Program-made: the position numbers and the translations under genes
Notes under the pieces: generated by a model
What the model was told of the DNA's origin: nothing
The model's database searches: none
The model's input: only the letters and a program-made list of their open reading frames with translations
NCBI GenBank assembly: GCA_023439505.1
Contig: JAEXNR010000032.1
Span: 136,336 to 200,335, forward strand
Length of the DNA: 64,000 nucleotides
Direction: 5' to 3'
Source of the DNA: Bacillota bacterium
GTDB taxonomy: Bacteria > Bacillota > Clostridia > Lachnospirales > Lachnospiraceae
In this document: positions 9,545 to 17,599 of the stretch, in pieces
Numbering within the stretch: the first letter of the stretch is position 1
Layout of the letters: each line of letters begins with the position of its first letter

Positions 9545-10072
9545 ATGTTTGATAAAGAATATTCATTCCGTGGCTCTCATGCCGAGAAAGTTAATAGACT
9601 AACAGCAGAGTTTGATAATAAGGGAAATAAGCTCTTTACAAGAAACTATGATGTATATCTAATCGCACCTGTTGTCGGTTTTTTATATGGAGTAAAAGCT
9701 GATTTGGATAAAGATGGTGGCAAGGACACCAAGATTTTCGGTGATATTTTAATAAAGAACAAAGATGACTTGCTATTTAACTATCGATTGATTATGCTAC
9801 TTGACAAGAATAATGAGCCTAATATTGACGAAAGAGTAAATAAGGCCTTTCGCTATTACGGCGATGAAAAGGCTAAGTATGATGAGGAACTATACGAGCA
9901 ATATGTTCGTGGTGGTGTTGACAAGTTGTATGAAAAACTAATTGGAACAGCAAAAAACAGCGAGGATTATTTGCGTAATCTTTACTATTTCATGGACGAA
10001 GTCGATGATAGATACAACCGAGCAATAAGTGCGGATAGTATTCTTGACTTATGCAGACTTAACAAGAATTAG
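9545..10072 (+). CDS. Conserved-looking hypothetical protein after DndD-like ATPase
   Basis: A 175-aa protein. The ATG at 9545 fits the GAGGTG site at 9533-9538; an in-frame GTG at 9536 lies inside that site. It starts with EYSFRGSHAEKVNRLT and contains NYDVYLIAPVVGFLYG and a helical FNYRLIMLLDKNNEPN...RVNKAFRYYGDEK. The sequence looks like a single globular, mostly helical domain without catalytic signatures. I believe similar proteins accompany DndD-like ATPases in other islands, but I cannot name the family. It follows the ATPase by six bases, so a stoichiometric partner of that ATPase is the most likely role. Confidence 0.6.
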   Translation: MFDKEYSFRGSHAEKVNRLTAEFDNKGNKLFTRNYDVYLIAPVVGFLYGVKADLDKDGGKDTKIFGDILIKNKDDLLFNYRLIMLLDKNNEPNIDERVNKAFRYYGDEKAKYDEELYEQYVRGGVDKLYEKLIGTAKNSEDYLRNLYYFMDEVDDRYNRAISADSILDLCRLNKN

Positions 10073-10099
10073 TATGTGCTGGAAGTAAGGAGTGGGAAC

Positions 10100-11167
10100 G
10101 TGCATCAAAAGATTATTGACAAACTATATAGCATATATAAAGAGAATGGCTATGTTAGCGAAGATAGTGTTTATGATGCACTTGATGAAAACAAATTGCC
10201 GTTGGACGAAGTAAACATCCTCTGTAATACTCTTCTGTCGATGGGAGTTATCATAAAATTAGACGATTATGATGAGGATGCTGCTGTGTATGACCGCAGC
10301 CAAACCGATTATGAGCAGCTATACGATGAAGCAATTTCTATTGACCATTCGCTTGCACCATTTATAGATAAAATAAAAGAAATCAAACCTCCACAGTACA
10401 GAGAATGGCAAACACTTATGCCTTCTGCACAAAGTGGTAATCTATATTCAAGAGATAGGATTGTATCAATGTATTTGAGGTTAGTGGTAAAAATAGCGGT
10501 AGGGCATTATAAAAAATATGGTATGTCACTATCCGATGCAGTACAAGATGGTTGCGTCGGATTGGTTGTGGCTCTTGAAAAATATGAGGCTGGGCATCAT
10601 AACAATTTCGTACAACATGCCTCATTATGGATACGGCAGCATATAATGCGTAAAGCTGACCCTGCTAATTCCCTGATTTATTATCCAGCGCATTATAAAG
10701 ACCGCTTATTCTCTGCGTATGAAATTTACAATGTTCACGATTGCGAAATGTGTGGAAGTAGTTTATATTGTCCAAATTTGCTTGGTCTAATTTCCGATAA
10801 TTTATGTTGTGATTATCAAGAAGCAGTTATGCTTTTAACTCGGTTAATTCCTATGAACAGCATTGATGAAATCCTTGATACAGATGATGGGCTTTTTACG
10901 GATAGAGGTAAGTTTACTGAGCAATTAATGGAATGCGTTACTTATGAGGAATTATGTTTTGGCGTTGATAACATCTTGAAATCGCTGAAAAAACGTGAGG
11001 AGGAAGTGCTGCGGCTACGATATGGTTTTTATGATGGTGGAGTTAAAACATTAGAAGATATTGGGAAAATATACAGTTTAACACGAGAGCGTGTAAGACA
11101 AATTGAAGTAAAAGCACTACAAAGATTACGAAATCAAGAAAGCGTTAAGCGTCTCGAGAGTTTCTAG
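10100..11167 (+). CDS. Island-encoded sigma-70-family factor with Cys cluster
   Basis: A 355-aa sigma factor starting at GTG 10100, supported by AAGGAG at 10087; an upstream in-frame GTG at 10076 lacks a site. Residues 1-55 resemble region 1.1 (IIDKLYSIYKENGYVSEDSVYDAL...MGVIIKL). Region 2 runs through SMYLRLVVKIAVGHYKKYGMSLSDAVQDGCVGLVVALEKYE and SLWIRQHIMRKA. Region 4 is at the C-terminus (LKKREEEVLRLRYGF, then LTRERVRQIEVKALQRLR). Between regions 2 and 4, where region 3 would be, five cysteines occur at residues 215, 218, 224, 236 and 237, possibly a metal site. This is closer to primary-type sigma factors than to ECF factors. It may direct transcription of part of the island, for instance the two genes that follow after a 104-base gap. 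Confidence 0.85.
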   Translation: MHQKIIDKLYSIYKENGYVSEDSVYDALDENKLPLDEVNILCNTLLSMGVIIKLDDYDEDAAVYDRSQTDYEQLYDEAISIDHSLAPFIDKIKEIKPPQYREWQTLMPSAQSGNLYSRDRIVSMYLRLVVKIAVGHYKKYGMSLSDAVQDGCVGLVVALEKYEAGHHNNFVQHASLWIRQHIMRKADPANSLIYYPAHYKDRLFSAYEIYNVHDCEMCGSSLYCPNLLGLISDNLCCDYQEAVMLLTRLIPMNSIDEILDTDDGLFTDRGKFTEQLMECVTYEELCFGVDNILKSLKKREEEVLRLRYGFYDGGVKTLEDIGKIYSLTRERVRQIEVKALQRLRNQESVKRLESF

Positions 11168-11271
11168 TAAGAAATGAATTAGCTTTATGGAAAAAATGTC
11201 TTAAATGGGGGCAATACATAGTAAGAGTTCCCATCATTGGCTAAATACGAAAGCAAATAGGAGATAAAAAA
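11168..11271 (+). promoter_or_regulatory. Gap between sigma gene and helicase/GHKL pair, candidate promoter region
   Basis: This 104-base gap is the largest inside the island. It has no terminator hairpin. It carries the RBS TAGGAGAT about 10 bases before the next GTG start. No clean sigma-A promoter is visible, so if a promoter is here it may be read by the sigma factor encoded just upstream. That last point is inference. Confidence 0.25.
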
Positions 11272-12999
11272 GTGGATACATCGATATTAAAGAGCTGTAT
11301 GATGAATTTCAGCTTGGAGTCACTAAAGCGGTTTTTAGGCATGAGTTTAGTAGATACTTTGCTTGAATGGACTTCTGATAGTAAAACACCATTCACTAAA
11401 TCAAACTTAGCAGATATGATTATTACTGTTCATGGTCTTAATATATTGAAAAGTAATAGTTATAGGAAGGCATTGTTTGCGACATTTCAAAAAAGCGACC
11501 TTATTTCAATTGGTCGCTTGATGGACATTTCTGGAGGTACAAATGCAGAATTATTGATGATTATTGATAAAGCCTCAAGTGTTGTTTGGCGAAATAGCAA
11601 GGTCAATCAGGCTGTATTAGAAATTCTAAATATTAGTGTCGATGTGTTTGAAAAGACTACTGTTGAAGATTTAACATTATATACTGTTACTTCTGCGGAT
11701 AGATTTTATGAATTACTTGATTATCAATTTGTAATTAAGCAGCGTATTTTGAACGAACTTAATGCAAGTTCAGAATTGAGTCGTATGCTTGTTCATATGC
11801 CGACAGGAACCGGAAAAACAAAAACAGCTATGCACACCATTTGTCATTATTACAACTTTAATTTAAAGAAATCTGGTTTAATATTATGGGTAGCACATAC
11901 TACGGAGCTTTTACAACAAGCATTTGATACATTTAACGTAGTGTGGAAACATTTGGGCAGTGGTAATGTCGTTGCTTGTAAGCTATGGGGAACACATTCA
12001 ATAAATGAGTCAGAATTTGATTATGATGGTATTGCTTTTTGCGGAATACAAAAACTTATGAGTATTTCTACATCGTCCCCCGATATACTAAGCAAATTGA
12101 TTGAAAAATGCAGACTCATAGTTTTTGATGAAGCTCATAAGGCTGCCGCATCTGAAACGAGAGACATCATCGAAAAATTTATGATTAAGAAGCATGATAT
12201 GTGCGATAGGGCTTTGTTAGGACTTACCGCTACTCCCGGACGATTTACTGAATTAAACGTAGGAAATGATTTATTGGCTTCGATGTTTGGCAACAAGATA
12301 ATTCAAATTGATGCTGAAATTATGAACTATATCAATATGTCAAAGATTGATGCCTTAAATACGGAAGTGGAAGACGATATAATAGCTTATTTTCAAAAGA
12401 AGCGTATTTTAGCTAAGGTGAAAAAAGAACAGTTGACTTATCCCGATGGTCTTAATCCAAGAGAATTAAGAAATATCAAAATAACGGCTACACAAAACGG
12501 ATATGATGATTTCACTGATAAGGCACTTGAAGTAATTGGAAGAAATAAAAGCAGGAATTTGGCAATAATGCAGCGGTTGTGGGAACTAAATAGCCAAGAT
12601 ATACCGACAATCGTATTTGCTTGTTCTGTTGAACATGGACAACTCTTATCTTCAATGCTTTCCATTGAAGGAATACCGAATACTCTTGTAATTGGTGCTA
12701 TGCTTCCACAGGACAGGGTCAGTGCAATTTCAGCTTTTAAGGATATCGACAATCCAATAAACATTTTGATAAACTACGAGGTGCTTACAACAGGTTTTGA
12801 CTCTACAAATATTAAGTGCGTATTTATTGCAAGACCAACTCAGTCCGTTGTTTTGTACAGCCAGATGTTGGGCAGAGGGCTTAGAGGTCCTCAAATGGGC
12901 GGCAATGAAGAATGTCTACTCATTGATATTAAAGATAATCTTGAAAAATACAATGAAAGTCTGGCTTTTAGCCATTTCAACAACTATTGGAAGGTATAG
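11272..12999 (+). CDS. DEAD/DEAH-box helicase of the defence island
   Basis: A 575-aa superfamily 2 helicase starting at GTG 11272. The first 160 residues are helical and unfamiliar. Walker A is MPTGTGKTKTAM (K182), Walker B is VFDEAHKAA (286-289), motif III is GLTATPGR, and motif VI is represented by SQMLGRGLRG. There is no obvious nuclease domain in this protein, so it would need a partner for cutting. The next gene begins immediately at its stop, making the helicase plus GHKL ATPase a two-gene module. Comparable helicase-containing modules occur in many defence islands. A role in unwinding or scanning foreign DNA is family-based; the specific partnership is inference. Confidence 0.8.
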   Translation: MDTSILKSCMMNFSLESLKRFLGMSLVDTLLEWTSDSKTPFTKSNLADMIITVHGLNILKSNSYRKALFATFQKSDLISIGRLMDISGGTNAELLMIIDKASSVVWRNSKVNQAVLEILNISVDVFEKTTVEDLTLYTVTSADRFYELLDYQFVIKQRILNELNASSELSRMLVHMPTGTGKTKTAMHTICHYYNFNLKKSGLILWVAHTTELLQQAFDTFNVVWKHLGSGNVVACKLWGTHSINESEFDYDGIAFCGIQKLMSISTSSPDILSKLIEKCRLIVFDEAHKAAASETRDIIEKFMIKKHDMCDRALLGLTATPGRFTELNVGNDLLASMFGNKIIQIDAEIMNYINMSKIDALNTEVEDDIIAYFQKKRILAKVKKEQLTYPDGLNPRELRNIKITATQNGYDDFTDKALEVIGRNKSRNLAIMQRLWELNSQDIPTIVFACSVEHGQLLSSMLSIEGIPNTLVIGAMLPQDRVSAISAFKDIDNPINILINYEVLTTGFDSTNIKCVFIARPTQSVVLYSQMLGRGLRGPQMGGNEECLLIDIKDNLEKYNESLAFSHFNNYWKV

Positions 13000-14784
13000 G
13001 TGAAAAATATGGCGCACGAAATAGTAATGATTCAACAAATGGGAGATGCCCTCAGAAATACCGGATATAAAAGTATTGAGAGTGCTGTTTCGGAAATTAT
13101 TGATAATTCAATAGAAGCAAATGCAAAGGATATTTTCATCTTAGTTTCTGAATCAACTGATTCTATAACTGGTAGAAAATATGTGTCTGAATTTGCTTTT
13201 CTTGACAACGGAACTGGTATGGATATTACGAAACTAGAATCGTGCTTGGGTATTGGCTTTACAACTCGTGCTGACAGGAAAGGGATGGGGCGATTTGGAG
13301 TCGGACTACCGCAGTCATCTTTGCACGTCTGCCCTACTGTGGATGTGTATTCTTGGCAAAATGGTTATCAAAACTGTCATAAAGTTTTTCTTGATATTAA
13401 CCTTGTGAGGTCCGGAGACCAAAAACAAATTGATGACCCTGTTAAAGCGCCAATACCAAGTATATATGAGAAATTCATTCACTATAAGACATTGGACAAA
13501 CAGTACGATTTTAGTACAAGTGGAACTTTGGTACATTGGAAAAATTGTGACCGTGTAAGCCCTAAAACTGTGCATTTTCTGTTTAAAACTTTGGATTTTG
13601 CATTGGGGCAGAAATTCAGGTATTTAATTAAGGACAAAAAACACAATGTAAGACTTATTCAAATGGGAAATGAAGAATTTGCAGATGACATAATGCCTAA
13701 TGACCCATTATTCTTAATGAAACCTAATTATGTTTTGGGCAATCCTGATGACCCTGAAAATATAAGCCCTCGAAAAAATGAAAATTGTAGTGAGCCATTG
13801 TTTGAGCCTTATTCTAATGACGAATTTCCACAGGGAATTGTTACAATACCGGTAAAATATCATGACAAGGATACCCGTGAGACAAAAGAATCTATTGTAA
13901 AAGTAACTTTTTCTAAGGTTAGAGATATTTTTTATGATAAGACGGCAATGACAAAAGAACCAGGTGGTACTCCTACTGGAAAGCATGTTGCTAAGATGGA
14001 GGGCATTTCTGTTGTGAGAACCGGACGTGAGATTGATTTTGGTATGTTTGATTTCTATAAGAATATTAATCAACCGCAGCATCGCTGGTGGGGTTGTGAA
14101 ATCAGCTTTAATCCTGAACTTGATGAGGCTTTTGGTGTTGCAAATAATAAGCAACACGTTGAGCTAAAGGAGTTGAATCCGACAGATTATGTTGATGAAG
14201 AAGTGCAACCTATGTGGTTACAGCTCTATTCGATTATACATAACACCATCAATAAAATGTATAACGAAAACAAAGTTACGAGAGATAAATCGCGTACTGT
14301 TGAGGATATCGTTACCCCTGCAAGTACGATAGTAAATACTGTCGAGGCTACAAACGAAACGGAAGGTGAAACTGATAGAATAAAAAATGAAACTCCGCAG
14401 GATGAGCTTATTGAAAAAAATAAAGAAGCTCTTAGTGAGCAAGGAGTAGAAAATGCGAGCGAGGAGCAAATTGTCGCTTATATGAAAAACAAGGTTAACA
14501 TTGTTTATAAGGACTTAGGCCGAGGCCCGTTTTTTGATTATTCATTCAGTCTTGGCAGTTGTCATATAGATATCAACCAATCGCATATTTTTTATCAGAG
14601 ATTTTTAACTGCGATTGAATCAAATACTGATATGAAGACAGCATTTGAATTGTTCATTGCCTCTTTTGTTAAAGCGGTTGACGAAAGAGTTGGTAATCCA
14701 AGAGAAATCTGTGACGATTTAGTGCAGGACTGGAACACAAAGCTCAGAAAATATATCAATGAGCAATATGGTTACGGAAAATAA
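13000..14784 (+). CDS. GHKL (Hsp90/MORC-like) ATPase
   Basis: A 594-aa protein with a full GHKL ATP-binding domain at its N-terminus: N box EIIDNSIEA (residues 32-40, with N36), G1 box DNGTGM (69-74) and G2 box GMGRFGVGLPQSS near residue 100. Such domains occur in MutL, Hsp90, MORC and several antiphage proteins, and close on ATP to clamp DNA or clients. The middle (about 250-400) resembles an S5-like transducer domain; an acidic, low-complexity linker near 440-480 precedes a C-terminal helical domain. The start may be GTG 13000 or ATG 13009; the previous stop is at 12999. It is the last gene of the island, followed by structured repeats. Confidence 0.8.
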   Translation: MKNMAHEIVMIQQMGDALRNTGYKSIESAVSEIIDNSIEANAKDIFILVSESTDSITGRKYVSEFAFLDNGTGMDITKLESCLGIGFTTRADRKGMGRFGVGLPQSSLHVCPTVDVYSWQNGYQNCHKVFLDINLVRSGDQKQIDDPVKAPIPSIYEKFIHYKTLDKQYDFSTSGTLVHWKNCDRVSPKTVHFLFKTLDFALGQKFRYLIKDKKHNVRLIQMGNEEFADDIMPNDPLFLMKPNYVLGNPDDPENISPRKNENCSEPLFEPYSNDEFPQGIVTIPVKYHDKDTRETKESIVKVTFSKVRDIFYDKTAMTKEPGGTPTGKHVAKMEGISVVRTGREIDFGMFDFYKNINQPQHRWWGCEISFNPELDEAFGVANNKQHVELKELNPTDYVDEEVQPMWLQLYSIIHNTINKMYNENKVTRDKSRTVEDIVTPASTIVNTVEATNETEGETDRIKNETPQDELIEKNKEALSEQGVENASEEQIVAYMKNKVNIVYKDLGRGPFFDYSFSLGSCHIDINQSHIFYQRFLTAIESNTDMKTAFELFIASFVKAVDERVGNPREICDDLVQDWNTKLRKYINEQYGYGK

Positions 14785-15044
14785 GAGGACACGATGAATT
14801 TGTTTCATGGTGGAATAAAGGGAGTTTTGCATAAGACCTTAATAATACTCAATCTAGTTTGTATATTATAGTAATATATTACAAAAAATATGAGTAATTG
14901 TTTAAGAGTGTGTGATGTCTGTGTTATAAAAATGTTGAAAATTAGTATCTTATTTATTATAATAATCATATGGTCTGAACTACTATGTCCCGAGGCGCCT
15001 CGTCTTATCCTTGCGGTAACTAGAATTATCCTCGTCGACAGTAG
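14785..15044. other. Intergenic region after the island, with a 12-bp GC palindrome
   Basis: About 260 bases of very AT-rich DNA without a convincing gene. The one conspicuous element is the perfect 12-base palindrome CGAGGCGCCTCG at 14991-15002, entirely G/C plus two A/T pairs in a stretch otherwise near 25 percent GC. There is no T-run after it, so it is not a terminator on either strand. Confidence 0.5.
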
Positions 15045-15062
15045 AAAATGAAATAGAAAATC

Positions 15063-15131
15063 ATGCGAAAGCATCTTAGAAAACAGACCTAGATAGGGCA
15101 TTAAACCGCCCCGTCTCAGGTCTGTTTTTTT
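15063..15131 (+). repeat. Structured repeat, copy 1 (GNRA hairpin plus long terminator-like hairpin)
   Basis: The unit starts with ATGC-GAAA-GCAT, a perfect stem with a GNRA tetraloop. Then AGACCT pairs with AGGTCT, AGA with TCT and GGGC with GCCC around the loop ATTAAACC, ending in a run of seven T. The same unit occurs at 15464 and 25816, with differences mainly in loops. Weaker similarity with copy 3 extends over about 250 bases (15045-15295), including a following ACGCGTAGCTTCT and a purine-rich tail. It could be an intrinsic terminator for the island operon, a small RNA, or the end of a mobile element. Confidence 0.7.
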
Positions 15132-15324
15132 GTCTTTTCAATTACAGACCACGCGTAGCTTCTAAAAATTCAACACCTGAAAATCCATGAAAAATAAAAG
15201 TAGAATCCCCGAAAACCATCCCAGACTGCCCTGTTTTCAAGCTTCTCCGGTCTATTCCCGATTTTAAAAGAATGAAAAAGTAAATGAAAGCAAGAAGGAA
15301 AAGAAGAGAAAGAGAGAAGAAGGA

Positions 15325-15456
15325 ATGAAAGAAAACCAGAAGGATGAAATGAGCTTCCTCGGAAGATTGTTGAGAGAAAACCTTAATGAAGATGAGCTTC
15401 GTTTGAGGATAAATGAGATTGCCCCGACGAGGCTAAAGAGAGTTACCCCACGATAA
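15325..15456 (+). CDS. 43-aa ORF between structured repeats 1 and 2
   Basis: A short reading frame starting ATG 15325 with AAGGA just upstream (in GAAGAAGGAATG) and ending eight bases before the GNRA hairpin of copy 2. The peptide is charged: MKENQKDEMSFLGRLLREN, then an arginine-rich end RLRINEIAPTRLKRVTPR. A purine-only-like tract (about 15262-15345) carries the ribosome binding site. No homology is recognised and the ORF may be fortuitous. Its close fit between two copies of the repeat is the reason for listing it. Confidence 0.35.
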   Translation: MKENQKDEMSFLGRLLRENLNEDELRLRINEIAPTRLKRVTPR

Positions 15457-15463
15457 GAAAAAC

Positions 15464-15530
15464 ATGCGAAAGCATCTTCGCAAACAGACCTAGATAGGGC
15501 ATTAAACCGCCGCGTCTCAGGTCTGTTTTT
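15464..15530 (+). repeat. Structured repeat, copy 2
   Basis: It has the same ATGCGAAAGCAT hairpin, CAGACCTAGATAGGGC block and closing GTCTCAGGTCTG plus T-run as copy 1, 401 bases downstream and in the same orientation. The inner loop is identical (ATTAAACC); one inner stem base differs. Similarity continues a little downstream (TCTTTTCAATTA, then CCATGCGTA compared with CCACGCGTA in copy 1). Confidence 0.7.
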
Positions 15531-15600
15531 ATCTTTTCAATTAGTTACCATGCGTAAATAAACTAATTAATACTGGAACGGATTTGGTTGTAGTATTATT

Positions 15601-15622
15601 GGTATGCGATGAATAACATACC
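15601..15622. repeat. Hairpin flanking IS66 transposase, left side
   Basis: GGTATG-CGATGAATAA-CATACC is a six-base stem with a loop containing GATGAATA. A similar hairpin with the same loop core and the same orientation lies on the other side of the transposase at 17374. Together they may mark subterminal or terminal sequences of the insertion element. Confidence 0.4.
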
Positions 15623-15654
15623 GTATTGTCCAGTACCCCTTGGTATCCAAAGTC

Positions 15655-17367
15655 CTAAATCGGCAGTGGTTCATGCTTTTTCGCTGTTATGTTTTCAACA
15701 TCAATCAAACCTGTACAATGCTCCTTTATAAAATCACTCCATGGAAGCAACTGTTCTACACCTTCGGGCTCATTTTTGTAGTCCGGCATATATAGAAGTA
15801 CCATGTAAAGATACTGGAACACGTTCAAGTTGTTTGCTTTCGCTGTTTCAATTATGCTGTACATGACAGCACTTGCATTTGCCCCAGCAACCGATGTATG
15901 AAATAGAAATGCCTTGCGTCCTATCGCATAGCTCTTCGCTCTGCGCTCGGCCGCATTGTTTGAAATCTCACATCGCCCATCTTTCATGTAATTACAGAGT
16001 GTTTCACGGTGATTCAGGGCATAGTTCACCGCTTTCTGAAGTTTGCTTCCTCCTAATGGCTGCATGGTGTCAAGCCAGTTCCAGAAACCGCTCCACACAG
16101 GTGTCTCTAGTTCTTCACGCTTTGCTTTTCGTTCATCAGTAGGAAGTCCTTTTAAATTCCTCTCGATGTAGAAAAGCTTATTGCAGTAGGCAAGACCGAT
16201 TGCAGCAGGTATCATATGTTCCTGTTCAGTCTGATCCGGAATGACTGGGTCATCCATCCTGGTTTTCGAATTGATATCCAGAAGCTGAATGCTTTTTCTC
16301 CGTTCCGCCGGCACTGCCTCATAAAACTTTCTGCGGCAATGAGCCAGACAGCAGACCAGAATAACATCAGCCACCTTATTATATCCTTGGTATCCATCGC
16401 ATTGAAGAAGACCGGTAAATCCATCTAGAAAATCCCGGGCATATTTCCCGGCACGCCCCTCTGCATAGTCGTAGAGGATGATGGGCGGTAAACTGTCACT
16501 TCCGGTCAGAAAGATCCACATATAGGAGATGGATTCTGCACTTTTTCCTTCCTCACGCAATACCTGACATGTAGTTTCATCTGCATGCAGTATATCACGT
16601 TGGATCAGATGCTCATGCATCCTTTCATAAAGCGGATAAAAATAATTCTCTGCACAGTATATGAACCAGTTTGCCATGGTCTCCCTTGGAAGGCGAAATC
16701 CAAGCTCCGCCATGCCGGATTCCTGTCTATAATAAGGCATACCCATAAAACACTTATCAAAGATGATATAGGCGACAGATGATGCAGATGCCGGACTGTG
16801 TGGAAGTAATGCCTGGTAGACCGGAGCCTTTACAACGGTTCCATCCCCATCCTTTTTACATTTTGGGCAAATGGCAACTTCCTGCATCAGACGAATTCTC
16901 TCCACTTTTGCAGGCGTAATTCTGATTTCTTCCCTGACGGATGTATACGTCATCGTTATCATGTCACTGTTATAGTAATCACAGCGGCGCTGCTCCTCTG
17001 TTAGTGGAATCTTTACTTCTCTGATCGGAAGATTTGCGTAAAGGTCATCTCTTTTTGATTTCGGTTTGCGTTCCCGTGTATGTTCTTTTACTGTAACTGG
17101 TGATTTTCTCCCAGCAGGATCAATTTCAGTCACATCTTCCTTTTTAATGAGGGTTCTTTCGGATGCGGTACCAAAAAGCTGTCGTTTGAATTCACGAAGT
17201 GTTTCCTCCAGATTTGCTCTCAGTGACTGGAGCTCACCAACAAGCTTGCGAAGTTCAGCGATGGTTTCATCTTTCTCTGCCATACGGGCATCTTTTTCAG
17301 CCACAAAAGCATTCTGTGCCTGTATATAATTCTGCTGCTGCTCGACAACCGTCTGCAACAGTTTCAT
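15655..17367 (-). mobile_element. IS66-family transposase (TnpC-like), intact
   Basis: A 570-aa transposase read leftwards. The N-terminal 60 residues form a coiled coil, followed by a zinc-binding region with CPKCKK and the HADETTCQ block. The DDE residues are D263, D324 (LQCDGYQGY) and E474 (NNAAERRAKSYAIGRK), and the C-terminal IS66 domain (SIIETAKANNLNVFQYL) is complete, so the enzyme looks active. The usual small tnpA and tnpB genes are absent upstream, which fits the single-ORF (ISBst12-like) IS66 subgroup or a solo copy. Start ATG at 17367; a direct-repeat-like hairpin lies just outside. It sits between the defence island and the cassette region, a plausible agent of their assembly. 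Confidence 0.85.
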
Positions 17368-17373
17368 TTGTTG

Positions 17374-17393
17374 GTAAGCGATGAATAGCTTAC
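17374..17393. repeat. Hairpin flanking IS66 transposase, right side
   Basis: GTAAGC-GATGAATA-GCTTAC: a six-base perfect stem with loop GATGAATA, seven bases upstream of the transposase start. GTAAGCG also resembles the outer bases commonly found in IS66 terminal repeats. Compare the left hairpin at 15601. Confidence 0.4.
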
Positions 17394-17459
17394 TATTATT
17401 GCGTCAGCTTGTCATGTTAAGGATTTCTTTTTTCATGATGGGTTTTTAAACACTGTCTG

Positions 17460-17523
17460 CAATTAATAGTAGAATTCATTAAGAATGTGGTGTAAAATGG
17501 AAATTATTATCAACAAAAAGCAT
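17460..17523. repeat. 64-bp dispersed repeat, copy A
   Basis: The stretch CAATTAATAGTAG...GTGTAAAATGGAAATTAT...AAAAAGCAT recurs at 34243-34305 with roughly 85 percent identity and only one or two small gaps. Here it lies between the IS66 element and an APH-fold kinase gene. It may be a promoter-bearing footprint of a mobile element. Confidence 0.5.
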
Positions 17524-17599
17524 TGAACCTTTAGTAGAAGTATTAAGTAATTTATTATTTTGAATGCTGAAAAATGGGAGGCATTTGAGGGGAGTAAAG

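Noticed and set aside
14805..15101. 98-codon minus-strand frame
   Set aside because: It overlaps AT-rich DNA and the first structured repeat; no recognisable protein features.
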